Positions 9,535-23,041 of a stretch of DNA of 64,000 bases are shown one piece after another. Source of the DNA: Amaurobius ferox (Eukaryota; Arthropoda; Arachnida; Araneae; Amaurobiidae); the NCBI GenBank assembly GCA_951213105.1, contig OX578136.1, positions 153,305,178 through 153,369,177 on the forward strand. Reading direction: 5' to 3'. The first letter of the stretch is position 1. The number at the start of each line of letters is the position of its first letter. A program made the translations under genes and the position numbers. The notes below the pieces were generated by a model that worked only from the letters and a program-made list of their open reading frames with translations, was not told the origin of the DNA and made no database searches.

Positions 9535-9643
9535 GGTGCTTTGGCACGATGGTAAGACGCGCGACTTCTAATCAGTTGGACCCAAGATCGAATCCAGCTC
9601 CTGACAAGTGAAACATTAATTTCTTTTGGAAAAAAAAAAAAAA
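9535..9643 (+). mobile_element. tRNA-Arg(TCT)-like sequence with A-tail: tRNA pseudogene or short tRNA-derived SINE
   Basis: GGTGCTTTGGCACGATGGTA resembles an A box (TGGCNNNATGG). CTTCTAATC resembles the anticodon loop of tRNA-Arg(TCT), and AGATCGAATCC resembles a B box, all correctly spaced over ~70 bp. The acceptor and T stems do not pair well, so a working tRNA is unlikely. About 30 bp later there is a run of 13 A (9630-9643), which suggests retroposition. No clear target-site duplication was found. Confidence 0.5.
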
Positions 9644-9649
9644 TGCCGA

Positions 9650-10265
9650 TAGATGGCAGCACTTCATCAAAATTCGCCAGAGGGCGCTTTAACTACATCC
9701 TGCTGATAAGATCTTTCACTCTGTCGCTGACCAGCAGAGAGGGAGGACGTGTGCTAAGGAGCTCTTGTCAAAGGTCACTTCTAAGGTTATCAATCGCGAC
9801 ACGTCATTTCCAGATTGTGTGATGCTCAGTCATCGATTGCGACATCCCTTGAAACTTCTTCCTCAGGTCAAGGGTCAGTCGCTGATTGCGAAATCCCTTG
9901 AAACCACTTCCTCAGGTCAGCGATTGTGACATTCCCTCTCAAGAGTGAAACTCACTCCGTATGAGTCATCATGCCTCTCTGAAAGACTTCGCAATTGCCC
10001 TCTTCCGAAAGAGGCATCCGGTGCTGCACCGCCTCACCAAACTTCCAAAAGAGGGGAGGGGGGCATTCTAAAGAGGATCCTCTCAAGAGAGGCATCCTCC
10101 CTCCTGGGGGTCTCAAGACCCTCTGAGAGGAGCTTCCTCTCAAAAGAGGGAAGACACTCCAAAGAGGCATCCTCCCAAAGAGGATCCTCCCAAAGAGGGA
10201 CCCTCCTCCCAAAGAGGGCCTCCTCTGGCACCGCACGGCACCGCCTCCCCGATCCGCCGCAGAAC
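9650..10265. repeat. Non-coding region ending in CTCCCAAAGAGG tandem repeats
   Basis: Between ~9760 and 9930 the phrase TC(A/G)xCGATTGCGACATCCCTTGAAAC recurs about three times. From ~10040 to 10220 a 15-25-bp unit around CCTCCCAAAGAGG is repeated. It gives an open frame on the plus strand only because of the repeat; composition (Ser/Arg/Glu repeats) does not look like a protein. Confidence 0.6.
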
Positions 10266-10289
10266 CGGCCTTTTATAACTACTCAGGTA

Positions 10290-10625
10290 AAAATGCTAAA
10301 ATATCAAAATTATAACCACTATACTTCAAAAACCAAGAAAGTGACGCAAAATCCAATTATATACACTTGTAGAATTTAAAAAAAAAATAAATTTTCTCTT
10401 ATTGTTTATAGCTATCTCTTTTAGCATTTAAGATATAAGCATTGTAAGCTTGAAAAATATCTTACACATTACAAGACTATTACTTAAAAACTATAAGAAC
10501 TTTTTTAAATATACATATAAGATTTAGAAACTAAATTTTCTCATACATATTTCTGTCGCTTACTAATTATATCTATCCTTTACACTTTCGATGATATTTC
10601 GAGTGAAAGTATGAAACATGGAAAA
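10290..10625 (+). repeat. Dispersed repeat family F, copy 1
   Basis: Begins near GCTAAAATATCAAAATTATAACCACTATA and contains AATCCAATTATATACACTTG, GATATAAGCATT and a CATATTTxTGTCxCTTACT block. The same order of words is found at ~36000-36400 (same orientation) and, reversed, at ~23340-23660. Partial repeats of it lie at ~10645-10770 and ~12060-12300. Confidence 0.65.
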
Positions 10626-10846
10626 AGAACTTTTTTTATAGGGTTCTATCCAAAATCTAATTATATGCACTTGTTTGTAGGGCTTTTAATATCTACAAAT
10701 CCATGCTTATTGTTCAAAACTAGATCTTTTGGGTTTTGAGATAAATCATTACAAACTTGAACAAGAAAGATCAATCATGCTTAAAGCATTGATTATGAAA
10801 CACTTTCCAACTTCAATGCAATTTTATTTAAAAAAGTCGAAAATGC

Positions 10847-11125
10847 AATACATTCCTCGGTAATATTTTAAAACTTATCACGATACTACATTGATTTATT
10901 ATATTTGAAAACTTAAACCTTCATTGAAAAAAATGAACTTCATTCAAAAGACGGCATTGAAATATAAATTGCGTGGTTTAAATATCTCTAAAATGCAATA
11001 CATTCCACGGTAATATTTTTAAATCTATCATAATACTACGATAATTTATTATATTTGAAAACTTCATCGAAACCAACTGAAATTAATTCAAATGACGTCA
11101 TAGAAAATATAACACGCCTGGATCT
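10847..11125 (+). repeat. Two diverged tandem ~145-bp units
   Basis: AATGCAATACATTCC(T/A)CGGTAATATTTT...ATTTATTATATTTGAAAACTT occurs at ~10846 and again at ~10992 with moderate divergence. Non-coding. Confidence 0.6.
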
Positions 11126-11984
11126 CTCTATAAAAGCAGGATTTCATTCATAACTTTCTCCATTTCATTCATCACAATACTATAGTAATTAATTTTATTT
11201 AAAAATTAAGACCATGGAGCTACAATTTATAAACTGTATGCTTAAAACTTCATCGAAAAATATCGTCCTTCTGTTTATAAAATCAATTAATATTTCATTC
11301 ATATCAGCCATGCAGACTCCATGGACTGAATTATTTTGTGTTAAAGAAATACAGTAATTCTAATACAACTCATTCTACATATTTTGCTGTTTACATTTTA
11401 CATAGGTGAAAAATAGGCTTAATTGTAGAAATAATCAAATTTGAATGAGAATTTAAACTCAAATATATTGTCATTGTGTTGTTTTAGTATGTAGATGCAC
11501 AGAATTTAAGCAGAAATAAAGTAGTTTTAGGATGGATACAACACTCAATATGAATTAAAAAGAACTTTAAAAAATCACGAATTTGAAACAAGATGGATGC
11601 CATATCTCATTTTGAAGTGGGTCATGTGATCGTTTCATATCATGGTCACGTGATCGTTTCATATAAGATGTGTAATTATTATTTTAATTTTTATTTAAAA
11701 AACTACTGAATATATTTAGCTGAATTTTTTTTTATATATTTTATGAAACAATTTGACTATTACCTAAAGTTTTCGAAGCAATTTGGGAATTTTAAATCCG
11801 CTTAAAAATGTTAGAAAAATTAGGTCCCATAGGGCTCAATGTATTTCATTTTTTCAACCCGGGTTCAATCCAAAACTAATTGTGTGATATTATTCATTTA
11901 TATTCCCATAGGTCCTACAGACCGTCTGAACAACATACTAAAATTTCATTTTGATTAAGTCATTTTTACGGCAGTTATCGTGCT

Positions 11985-12015
11985 AACGGACAGACAGACA
12001 GACAGACAGACAGAA
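11985..12015 (+). repeat. (GACA)n microsatellite in a retroelement-like tail
   Basis: GACAGACAGACAGACAGACAGA follows GGCAGTTATCGTGCTAACG, a configuration common in arthropod TE tails. The rest of ~11130-12440 is AT-rich and shows only repeat-family F fragments. Confidence 0.7.
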
Positions 12016-12551
12016 TGAACAAAGTCATAAACACTTTTCAACTTTGTTGTAAAGTGTTAAAAATGGAAAATTTTCAATCTTCTTCAATTTGGCAAGACGA
12101 TTACATGAGAACTATAAAAACTTTTTTTAATAGTAAATATTGATTTTGATATCAAATTCCCTAGTATTTATTTTTGCGTTTACTATTTATATCTATATTT
12201 TATAGTTTAAAATGAGAATAAGAATAAAAAAACACTCACTCGGACAAATACTTTTAATGCTTTCTAGAAAAAAGTTCTGAATATTGAAATTATTTTTATA
12301 AGCGCCCAAAGGGTTTACATTTCTCGTAACCCTTCGTTTTTCCTCCCCAGAAACCCCAAACATAGATGCTCTTCACGTAAAATAAAAACCTTGTATCCAC
12401 GTTCTAGAATTTATTTCACAATAATATTAGCAGTGCATTAACTAACGTAAACAGCAGTGGCGGCTCGTGAGCGACATGTAGAGGGGGGCGCTCATCTATG
12501 TATTTATGCCTATATATATATGTTATTAATATATATATATATATATATATG

Positions 12552-12589
<38 letters not shown>

Positions 12590-12766
12590 TATATATTATA
12601 TATATATGTATATATAAGGCATATGTATATACATATACGTATTTTGGGCATAGCAACGGGAGTATTAAAAATATAAACGACGAATGTATTAAGTAAATTA
12701 ACGTACCTCCCACCTGCTCGCTCGTTCATAAAAATCCTGGACACATGGAACGTATCTTTCCTAGTG

Positions 12767-12825
12767 GAAGACCCAGACCGTCCGACTCATCCAGAGGACT
12801 TGAGCAACTATTTGGACGACCGGAT
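12767..12825 (-). mobile_element. Degraded SINE tail fragment, minus orientation
   Basis: AGACCCAGACCGTCCGACTCATCCAG... matches the reverse complement of the terminal segment of the SINE at 12979-13366 (CTGGTAGGTCGGACGGTCTG), with many changes. It lies just upstream of that SINE but inverted. Confidence 0.45.
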
Positions 12826-12978
12826 ATCTTTCCTAGTGAAAAACATCACGCAATCCTAATTTACATTAAAGTAAAATTGTAGCGGCTAGTTAAACTAAAA
12901 GTTATGCCCAGGGAGTTGACTAAAAAATATGCATATTCTGGCGATACGTACTGATGGTTCAGACACACTATAGCCACC

Positions 12979-13366
12979 CCGGGGCCAACGGCCGTACCGT
13001 GCTGAAAACACCGGTTCTCGTTAGATCACCGAAGTGAAGCAGCATCGGACGCGGTTAGTACTTGGTGGGTGACCACCTCGGAACGCCGCGTGCTGTTGGC
13101 CATCTCGGGTGCGGTATCCCCGTGGTTTGCGCGCTAGATTTGCACGCTGCCACAAATGCCGCCGTGTTCATGCGGAGTACGATCACGTTAAACATGTGGG
13201 TCCGTAAGTCCTTCCGAGAGGTTGGTGGTAGGGGAAGGAGGGTACGGTCCCTGTGGATGCCTCCCCCACTGGGTTCCGTTCTAAATTGGGAGGCACTTCC
13301 CGGCCGTCCATACAGTTACCTTACACCTTTCTGGTAGGTCGGACGGTCTGGGTCTCAACAACAACA
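12979..13366 (+). mobile_element. 5S-rRNA-headed SINE (SINE3-type) inserted in the hAT array
   Basis: Positions 12984-13101 read as a diverged 5S rRNA, from GCCAACGGCCGTACC through GATCACCGAAGTGAAGCAGC and GGTTAGTACTTGG to GTGCTGTTGGC, close to the normal ~120 nt and including the internal promoter region. A ~60-bp link follows, then a ~210-bp body (13158-13366) shared with the SINE at 20179-20456, ending in CAACAACAACA. The 14-bp sequence ACACTATAGCCACC flanks it on both sides (12965-12978 and 13364-13377). It therefore inserted by target-primed retroposition into one unit of the tandem array. Confidence 0.85.
12984..13101 (+). pseudogene. 5S rRNA-like head of the SINE
   Basis: An 118-nt stretch follows the eukaryotic 5S rRNA from end to end, with differences in the 5' arm and loops. 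It carries an A-box/C-box-like promoter region, which would make the SINE transcribable by RNA polymerase III. It is part of a SINE, not a ribosomal gene: it is single and continues into the SINE body. Confidence 0.8.
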
Positions 13367-15838
13367 CTATAGCCACCCGTAAAATCAAAATCGGTGGATT
13401 AGGAAACGAGATAGAAAATTGGGGGGGGGGAGGTAACCAAAGTAAGAGTTACGCTCGGGGATTTGCCATATTAAAGTTGCATATCCAGGTGACATGTACA
13501 AATGGTAGAGAGACTCACTATAGCGACAAGCCGAACCAAAATCGCTTAATTAGAAGCAGATATGTAAAATTCTGGGGACTAGTTAAACTAAAAGTTATAC
13601 CCAGGGGTTGACACAAAAATATGTTTATCCAAGTGAAATGTACAAATGTTGCTCAGACTATATAGTCACCAGCAGAATCAAAATCGCTCAATTAGGAATT
13701 GAAATGTAAAATTATGGGGACTAGTTAAACTAAACGTTAAGCCCAGGGGTTGACGCAAAAAACGTATGTATATTATATCCATCAAATATGTATATCAAGT
13801 TAATACGTACATGTGGGTCAGAGACTATAGCCACCATCTGAATCAAAATTGCTTTATTAGGAGTCGAGATGGTTAAGTGTGTGTGTGGGGGGGGGGGTGC
13901 TATTTGAAGTAAAAGTTACGCTCAGAGATTTATCACTATAAAGATGCAGATCCAGGTGACATGTGCTAATGGTGCTGAGACTATAGCTACTAGCAGAACC
14001 AAAATCGCTCAATTAGGAACAGCGATGTAAAATTGTGGTGAATAAAAGTTACGCCCAGGTGTTGACACAAGAAAAGTATTTATATTATACCCATCAAATA
14101 TGTATATCAAGGTGATACAGATGGTGCAGAGACTATAGCCATCAATAAAATCAAAATAGCTCAATTAAGAGGTGAGATGGGAAATTGGAGGGGGGGCGTA
14201 ACTGAAGTAAATGTTAATCTCAGGGATTTCTCACAAAGATGCATATCTAGGTGACATGTACAAATGGTGCAGAGGCTATAGCCACTAGCAGAACCAAAAT
14301 CTCTCAGTTAGGAAACGAGATGTAAAATTGAGGGAGCTAAGCTAAAAGTTACGTCCAGAGGGGGTTGGCACAAAATATATATTCAGGTGACACGTACAGA
14401 TGGTGCAGAGACTATAACCATGATTAGAATCAAACTCGCTGAATTAGAAGCCGAGATAAGAAATTCGGGGGCTACCTCAATTTAAATATAAGCCTAGGGT
14501 CAATATTATAAGTCTAGACCCAATTTGGGGGCTACCAATATAGTTGCCAGCGGTCGGGCTAAAATTTCCAGAAAAACGACGTCAAATAAAAGGATCATGT
14601 TGAAAATTTAATTTTTAAGTTTTTTAACAAATACTTAGAATTTCTTTAATTTTTAGGCATTTTTTAATGTTAAATAGCTGAAAAAGTAAGACAGCTGGGT
14701 AAGTCAACTCAAACTAAATGTCCGAAACAACACATTTATGAAAGTGTCACTAAAAATAGCCTATATGTCACAGTGTGCCAAAAATTGGAAACTCGTGACG
14801 TTTAAAGAATTATTTTGAAGTCAAACATATTGAAATTCGTCACCAGCAGATCAACCTGAGCATAGAAATAAATCCCATCCGGAAGAACAGACAAACTACA
14901 TCAGAAATGACGAAATGCGAAACAACTTCAATAATTAAGACAGCTGGGTGGGTCAAGCGATACCTCAAACTGAGTGTCCTAAACAAGACACTTTATTCAC
15001 GATGACCCGAAACCCCTAAAATATCATAACCCCCCCCCCCCTTCCTATCACCACACATGTACACTTAATTCTCTCATTTGTTCAAATGTTTATTTAAACT
15101 TCCAAATTTATAACAAAGACGAGAATGAGAACAAATACATTCTTAAATGTAGAAAATTGAAGCCAAATTAGCGAAACCGAGCCAATTTGAGAAGTCCCTC
15201 TTCATGTTTTTCTACTCTTCTGTTTCTTTTTGGCTAAAGGCGCGCTCAGTCCCGCGACACAATCTGCAAATAAATCTGCAATGTCTGGTTTTTTTTCACG
15301 CCAAATTTCTAATATTGCTCCTATACCATTCTTTCACTCAGGAACTGCCGATGGCAGGGCCGCGGATTTAAAAATATCCCGGTATTTTCCCCTATGTGTT
15401 GAGAATTCTGTGCAATACAGCTTTCGTGAGTCGACTTTCTCCGAAGAAAGGTGTAGTGCTGCCATCTAATGACATTTTTCATAACTTATTTTTAATAATT
15501 CTCGATTTAATTGAACAAAAATTCAGATTTTTTCAATAGAAATTGTAATAAATCTGTATAACTAAAAACATAATTTGGGGTGTTTACTCAATGGTGTCTC
15601 GCGTACTCGCGGCCCCCCCCCAATGGCCGCCACTGATAAACAGAAACTTATAGCATTATTGAACAAAACAAAATTAACATGTCTTTTTTCGTGAATAGAA
15701 CGCGCTATATATGTATACGAGAATATCGTTAATAAATTTATCGTATAATTACTCTTTTATTAACTTTATGCATAGTTTTTGATCCATTTATTCGAAAAAA
15801 GTGCAATAGCACGAGAACAGTTCATGCTATATATATGA

Positions 15839-15891
15839 TGGGGCCCAAAACTGTTTTGCCCACACAGGAAAATATCCTTGAGCCGGCCCTG
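15839..15891 (-). mobile_element. Solitary hAT-like terminal sequence
   Basis: On the minus strand this reads CAGGGCCGGCTCAAGG followed by TTTTCCTGTGTGGGCAAAAC, the typical start of many hAT elements. No matching second end was found nearby. Confidence 0.4.
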
Positions 15892-16504
15892 CTTATGAAT
15901 TTGTGCTTTTGTTTATTTATAAAATGTATTAAAATTGAAATATAATTTGACAGACAAAACTGATAAAGCAACAAAGTAATCACGTTTTTAACGAGTTTCT
16001 TTGTTCTACGCACATCATACAGAAATGATGAAAATAACATTAATTATACGAATTTTTAACTTTGAATAATGAAAATTATTTACTACTATAGATTTATTAT
16101 TATCAACTAGAAAATGTACCTGCGATTTAAGATAAGCTTTTGTAGCATAGCTGTGTGTGCACAAAAACAAAATTGTTTTATTTTACTTTTGTTTTAAGCT
16201 AGCATACTGTTAAATCACTCTTTGATTTTTGCGAATTTGCTGTAGTGTAGTCTTTACAAGAGATTTTCATCTGTAATCATGGGAACGTTTCAGAAAATGT
16301 ACTCAGCATTGCCCGGAATTAAAGATGAAAGCCTTTGATTACAATTACACCTAAACTCACAGAGTATTTGGTGAAAACCAAAGAACGTTTTAACAAATAC
16401 GTCCGCTTATAATAATACTAATAAAAAAAAACTGCATCAATGATGTTAAGAGAAACTCTCCAGGAATATCCTAGACCACCAGAGGCCTGATATGTTCAAC
16501 AAAC

Positions 16505-16790
16505 AAGAATTATATATTTTTAAAAATTCATAAACATTTAACTATTAATCATATGGATTTCATTCAAAGTTGGTTTGAAAGAGAGTTTTCTGATATTGTC
16601 ATCGGTGTTAAAATGGAAACTCTGAAATAATATTTTTGATTGCTAAGGAATGTATTTGTGTGAAAATCATAGAAAAACAAATAACTAAGAAACTAATTCG
16701 AATTTAAAAAATTTAATACCAAAGCGTATCATCACAGTGTCCTGAAGTACCTGTGTAACCAAAATGTACATGACCAGTGCAGGTAAAGTA
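16505..16790 (+). repeat. Dispersed repeat G, copy 1
   Basis: Shares ATTAATCATATGGATT, AATATTTTxxxTTGCTAAGGAA, GTGTGAAAAT and AAAGCGTATCATC in order with ~56105-56390, at roughly 70% similarity by eye. No coding frame. Confidence 0.6.
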
Positions 16791-17044
16791 CAACATGATT
16801 TCATATGCGCACAAATTTAAAAATTAAATATATATATATATATATGTATATATATATCATTTTATAAATTCCTTATAAATTAAAATTTAAAATAATTAAA
16901 TAAAAATATTTTAAGGATTAGTGTTAACCTCTGCGTAATTATACCAGTGTAACTATTTATCACAAGCTCTGTATAACAACATTCGCCAAAATTCAAATCA
17001 CCGTAAAATTTTAAACTGGCCCCTTTCTGACATGACTCCTAGAT

Positions 17045-19975
<2,931 letters not shown>

Positions 19976-20178
19976 GAAAAAAGGTGGTAATGGTAAATTC
20001 GGCTGGTAAGGGTTATCGCGTTGTTTTTCAACGGCTCAGCAACTGCAAGGGCATCAGTGAGCATTGGCGCGTTATTGGGATTTTCGCCAAGGACCGATGA
20101 CAGAACCACCTGGCGACCACCTGGGTTCTGTACGCACCACCGATTCTTTTTACGCGAGCCGGACTGTCTGGGCTTTCG

Positions 20179-20456
20179 ACACCAAAACGTTACAGAGTTG
20201 CACTCGGTAGGTCCGGGTTCGATTCCCTCTGCTTTCAAAACTGTCGCCGTGTTCACGCGTAGTAAGATCACGTTAAATATGTGGGTCCGTAAGTCCTTCC
20301 GAGCGGTTGGTGGTAGGGGTAGGAGAGTACGGTCCCTGTGAATGCCTCCCCCACTGGGTTCAGGTCTAAATTGGGTGGCTTTTCCCGGCCGTCCAAACAG
20401 TTATCTTACAACTTTCTGGTAGGTCGAACGGTCTTGGTCTCAACAACAACACCAAA
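20179..20456 (+). mobile_element. SINE sharing the body of the 5S-headed SINE but with a tRNA-type head
   Basis: The 210-bp body from CGCCGTGTTCACGCG (20241) to TCTCAACAACAACA is ~88% identical by eye to 13158-13366. Upstream there is no 5S; instead TAGGTCCGGGTTCGATTCCCTC contains a perfect tRNA B box (GGTTCGATTCC). ACACCAAA occurs at 20179-20186 and 20449-20456, which may be the target duplication of a 5'-truncated copy. The sequence from 19990 to 20178 is GC-richer and could be part of the same or an adjacent element. Confidence 0.65.
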
Positions 20457-20570
20457 GAGTATATTTTACATATAAACCTCACGCAAGTTCACGTTTGTTT
20501 GTACAAAGAGAACTTAGGATTTTTGCCGCTAGATGGACGTGACGTCACGTGAATCCTCCCTATCGTTGGA
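20449..20570 (+). repeat. Repeat H, copy 1, with TGACGTCACGTGA
   Basis: ACACCAAA, TATATTTTACATATAAACCT, GTTTGTTTGTACAAAGAGAA and GGACGTGACGTCACGTGAA are shared in order with 22102-22225. The palindromic CRE (TGACGTCA) overlaps an E-box (CACGTG). Confidence 0.7.
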
Positions 20571-21200
20571 AACTTTATATTATATGGAAAAAAATGTTTT
20601 CACAAATCAATCTCTTGCTAATTCAAAGAGTTTTGATGCAACTTCATAGTCACTGAAATCTCATGTCGGTTTTATGTCATGTCTGTCACGATGGGCTTTT
20701 AATTTTATACAACTTGAGATTTTGAAACTTCCCTAGGAAATAGCTGTGATATAGATATACATATGTGAATAAAATTTCTTTTCCTAGAAATATTGCCTTT
20801 TCTGTCAAACGTGCTATATTACACATCTGATGTCATATCTGTCACAAACGAAATTAACTTACAGGTATCTACTACTGAATTTAGTGATTTTAATTTGATG
20901 TTGATTTTTTTTTAATTTTAGATTTATGAAACAAAAAAACATTACGGAGTTGGTTGCTAATAAATCAGTGATTGTATAATCAAATTATGAAACTAAAAAA
21001 ATATTCGTTTTGTTTTTTAAATTTATTAAACTTAAATTGAAAAGCATACTGTGCCATATAATGTTCTCACTATAAATAAAATGCTCACTGCAAACTTTCC
21101 TGTGCTTCAAATTTTCAGTATTCAAATCTTCTCTGTTGATTCTTGAAAGCTCTTTGCTTCTTTTATTCCCTTTATTTTCAATTTTTCGAGGGAGTGAAAA

Positions 21201-21945
21201 AATCTGATGTGGGCAGCACATGACTTTCCCTGAAGACTTATATTCACATTATCTTTATTTTAATTAAATTTAATTCACTTTTAATTCAATTTTCGCTCTC
21301 ATTTGGTAACTGGATTTAATTTCAAAGGTGGCGTTGAGAAAATACGAAAAAATTAAAATATCTCAAGAACGGCTAGTCCTAGTGTAATGGGGTTGATCTT
21401 ATTCTTTTCTTCGTTAACAATTACGTATAAAACAAGCATTTAATGGATATATTTGAGCATACGTAGTTTTTATTTTAAATTTTGACGCTTTTTGGGGGCC
21501 ATTTTGCAAAAGAAGGCAGGTTATTTTTTTCTGAATCATACCCAAATCTAATCAGCACCAGAGTAACCCACAAGCGACTTATCTATCGAATTTTGTGAAA
21601 TTCGGTCCATTAGTTTTTCAGCTAGAGTGGATACAGGCAATTTTTTCGGGCCATTCCGCAAAAAAGGCGGGTTCTTTTATCCCAAATCGTATTAAAAACT
21701 AATTAGCACCAGGGTCACATCCATGTGACTTACATACCAATTTTTATGAAATTCGGTCCATCAGTTTTTGAGTTAGAGTAGATACATACATTGCACAGAC
21801 AGACACACAGACGTTACGCTAAAAATAGTTTTTCGTATTCAAGAGGTCTCGAAACGTGTAGGTCCGTCGAAAACTCGAGTTGCGATTTTCGGCATGATTC
21901 CAATACTTTCCCTATACACTACGATGTATTGCAGGGAAAGTAAAA
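21201..21945 (+). mobile_element. ~750-bp dispersed element R1, copy A
   Basis: Starts TCTGATGTGGG..ACATGACTTTCCCTG and ends TATTGCAGGGAAAGTAA, so the termini are inverted around ACTTTCCCTGCA. Internal landmarks are CTCAAGAACGGCTAGTCCTA, CTAATCAGCACCAG, GAAATTCGGTCCATTAG, a CAGACAGACAC run and AACTCGAGTTGCGATTTTCGG. The segment AAAAGGCxGGTTC...GGTCCAT is duplicated inside. Two more copies lie at 54182-54957 and 63095-63898. No coding frame; probably a MITE or a retroelement tail. Confidence 0.75.
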
Positions 21946-22101
21946 ATGATACATTACAATTACGTAACGATCGTTTGCTGCAGTTAATTACGGCACAGAT
22001 CACCATTATTAAATTCAATTACTTCATCTGAAAGAAATTATGATTATATATGATATCGGCCGGAAATAGTTTTAATAAAATGACTTTTTTTAATATATTA
22101 C

Positions 22102-22225
22102 ACACCAAAACATATATTTTACATATAAACCTAATGCAAGTTCAAAGTTTGTTTGTACAAAGAGAACTTAGGATTTTCGCTGCTAGTTGGATGTGACGTC
22201 ACGTGAAACTTCCCTATGTCTCTGG
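22102..22225 (+). repeat. Repeat H, copy 2, 0.7 kb upstream of the first STN1 exon found
   Basis: Same order of words as 20449-20570, about 85% identical by eye, again with GTGACGTCACGTGAA (22192-22206). It lies just before a region (22227-22310) that ends in GAAGAATGGCGG, a fair start-codon context. Confidence 0.65.
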
Positions 22226-22939
22226 GCGAAACCAAGGCCACCTGTTTTAGATAGCCTTGTCCAAACACACCAAATGAAGGGGGGAAAAAGAAGAATGGCG
22301 GAAATTTCATTTATGTTTGAACAAGATTTTTCTGTGCAGATGCTTTCAGCTGCTTAATTTATATATAATTTTGAGTTTTTGTGCCGTGTAACACAATATA
22401 TAAATGGAACTTGAAATGTTTTGATTGACAATCTAGTATATGTTAACAATCTATATGTTGTAATATGTTTAACTGCCATACCCAATAATGAAATTGGTTG
22501 TGCTGTTTAATGCAGCTAATTATGAGAATTTTTAAACCTACCAATTAATTTATCGTGTGATAAATTGTCAGCACAAGTCCAATAAAGAATATTGCGCTAT
22601 TTAATGCAGCTAATTATGAAAAATTTTAAACTTACCAATTAATTTATTATGTGAAAAATTGTCAGCACAAGTCCATTTCCTTTGTTGTTTATCCCCAATT
22701 TATATACTAATTTATATGCGCATCTCTTTTTGTGTTACTTCTTTAATATTATTAAAATCATAACACCAAAATTTTGTTTTGATGAATGAAATTTTTAAAT
22801 AAGTCACTGTATTATGGCTATGAATTGTTACAATAAATGGTTTATTAGCGAAATCAACTCTACTTTACAGGGTACATACATTTTTTATAATTTTATTTTG
22901 TAACCAATTTAACGTCTACAATCCAATTTTCTTTTTCAG

Positions 22940-23041
22940 ATGAAAAGTCAAATTTGGATATCTCTAGAATTTTAATGAAATCATCAGTCTTAGGGATAGT
23001 AACTGCTATTAAAAAATATTCTCGGAGAACAGTGTTTTCTG
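22940..23041 (+). CDS. STN1: STN1 exon A (OB-fold strands 1-2)
   Basis: Acceptor TTTTCTTTTTCAG (to 22939) and donor G|GTATGT (23042). It reads EKSNLDISRILMKSSVLGIV and then TAIKKYSRRTVFS, leaving one G that joins TT of the next exon to make Val. Confidence 0.75.

Larger units (their letters stand above)
12455..15635 (+). mobile_element. Non-autonomous hAT-type DNA transposon with internal tandem array (copy 1)
   Basis: The ends are CAGTGGCGGC (12455-12464) and GCCGCCACTG (15626-15635), perfect 10-bp inverted repeats. The flanks GTAAACAG (12447-12454) and ATAAACAG (15636-15643) are an 8-bp target duplication with one mismatch, as for hAT elements. Inside are a (TA)n tract (12510-12610), eight to nine copies of a ~150-bp unit (12860-14480; words CTAGTTAAACTAAAAGTTA, CAGGTGACATGTAC, CTATAGCCACCAGCAGAA), an inserted 5S-headed SINE, and ~1 kb of unique right-hand sequence. 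No transposase is present. The same element occurs at 57308-59626. Confidence 0.85.

Noticed and set aside
9945..10379. 144-codon open frame rich in Ser, Arg and Glu
   Set aside because: It is a translation of CTCCCAAAGAGG tandem repeats; the opposite strand is open too, and no domain or splice context is seen.
12984..13101. A functional 5S rRNA gene
   Set aside because: Diverged, single, continues into a SINE body and is bounded by a 14-bp target duplication.
20021..20341. 106-codon open frame
   Set aside because: Lies across the SINE and its GC-rich flank; a similar frame in the 5S-headed SINE arises from the shared body.
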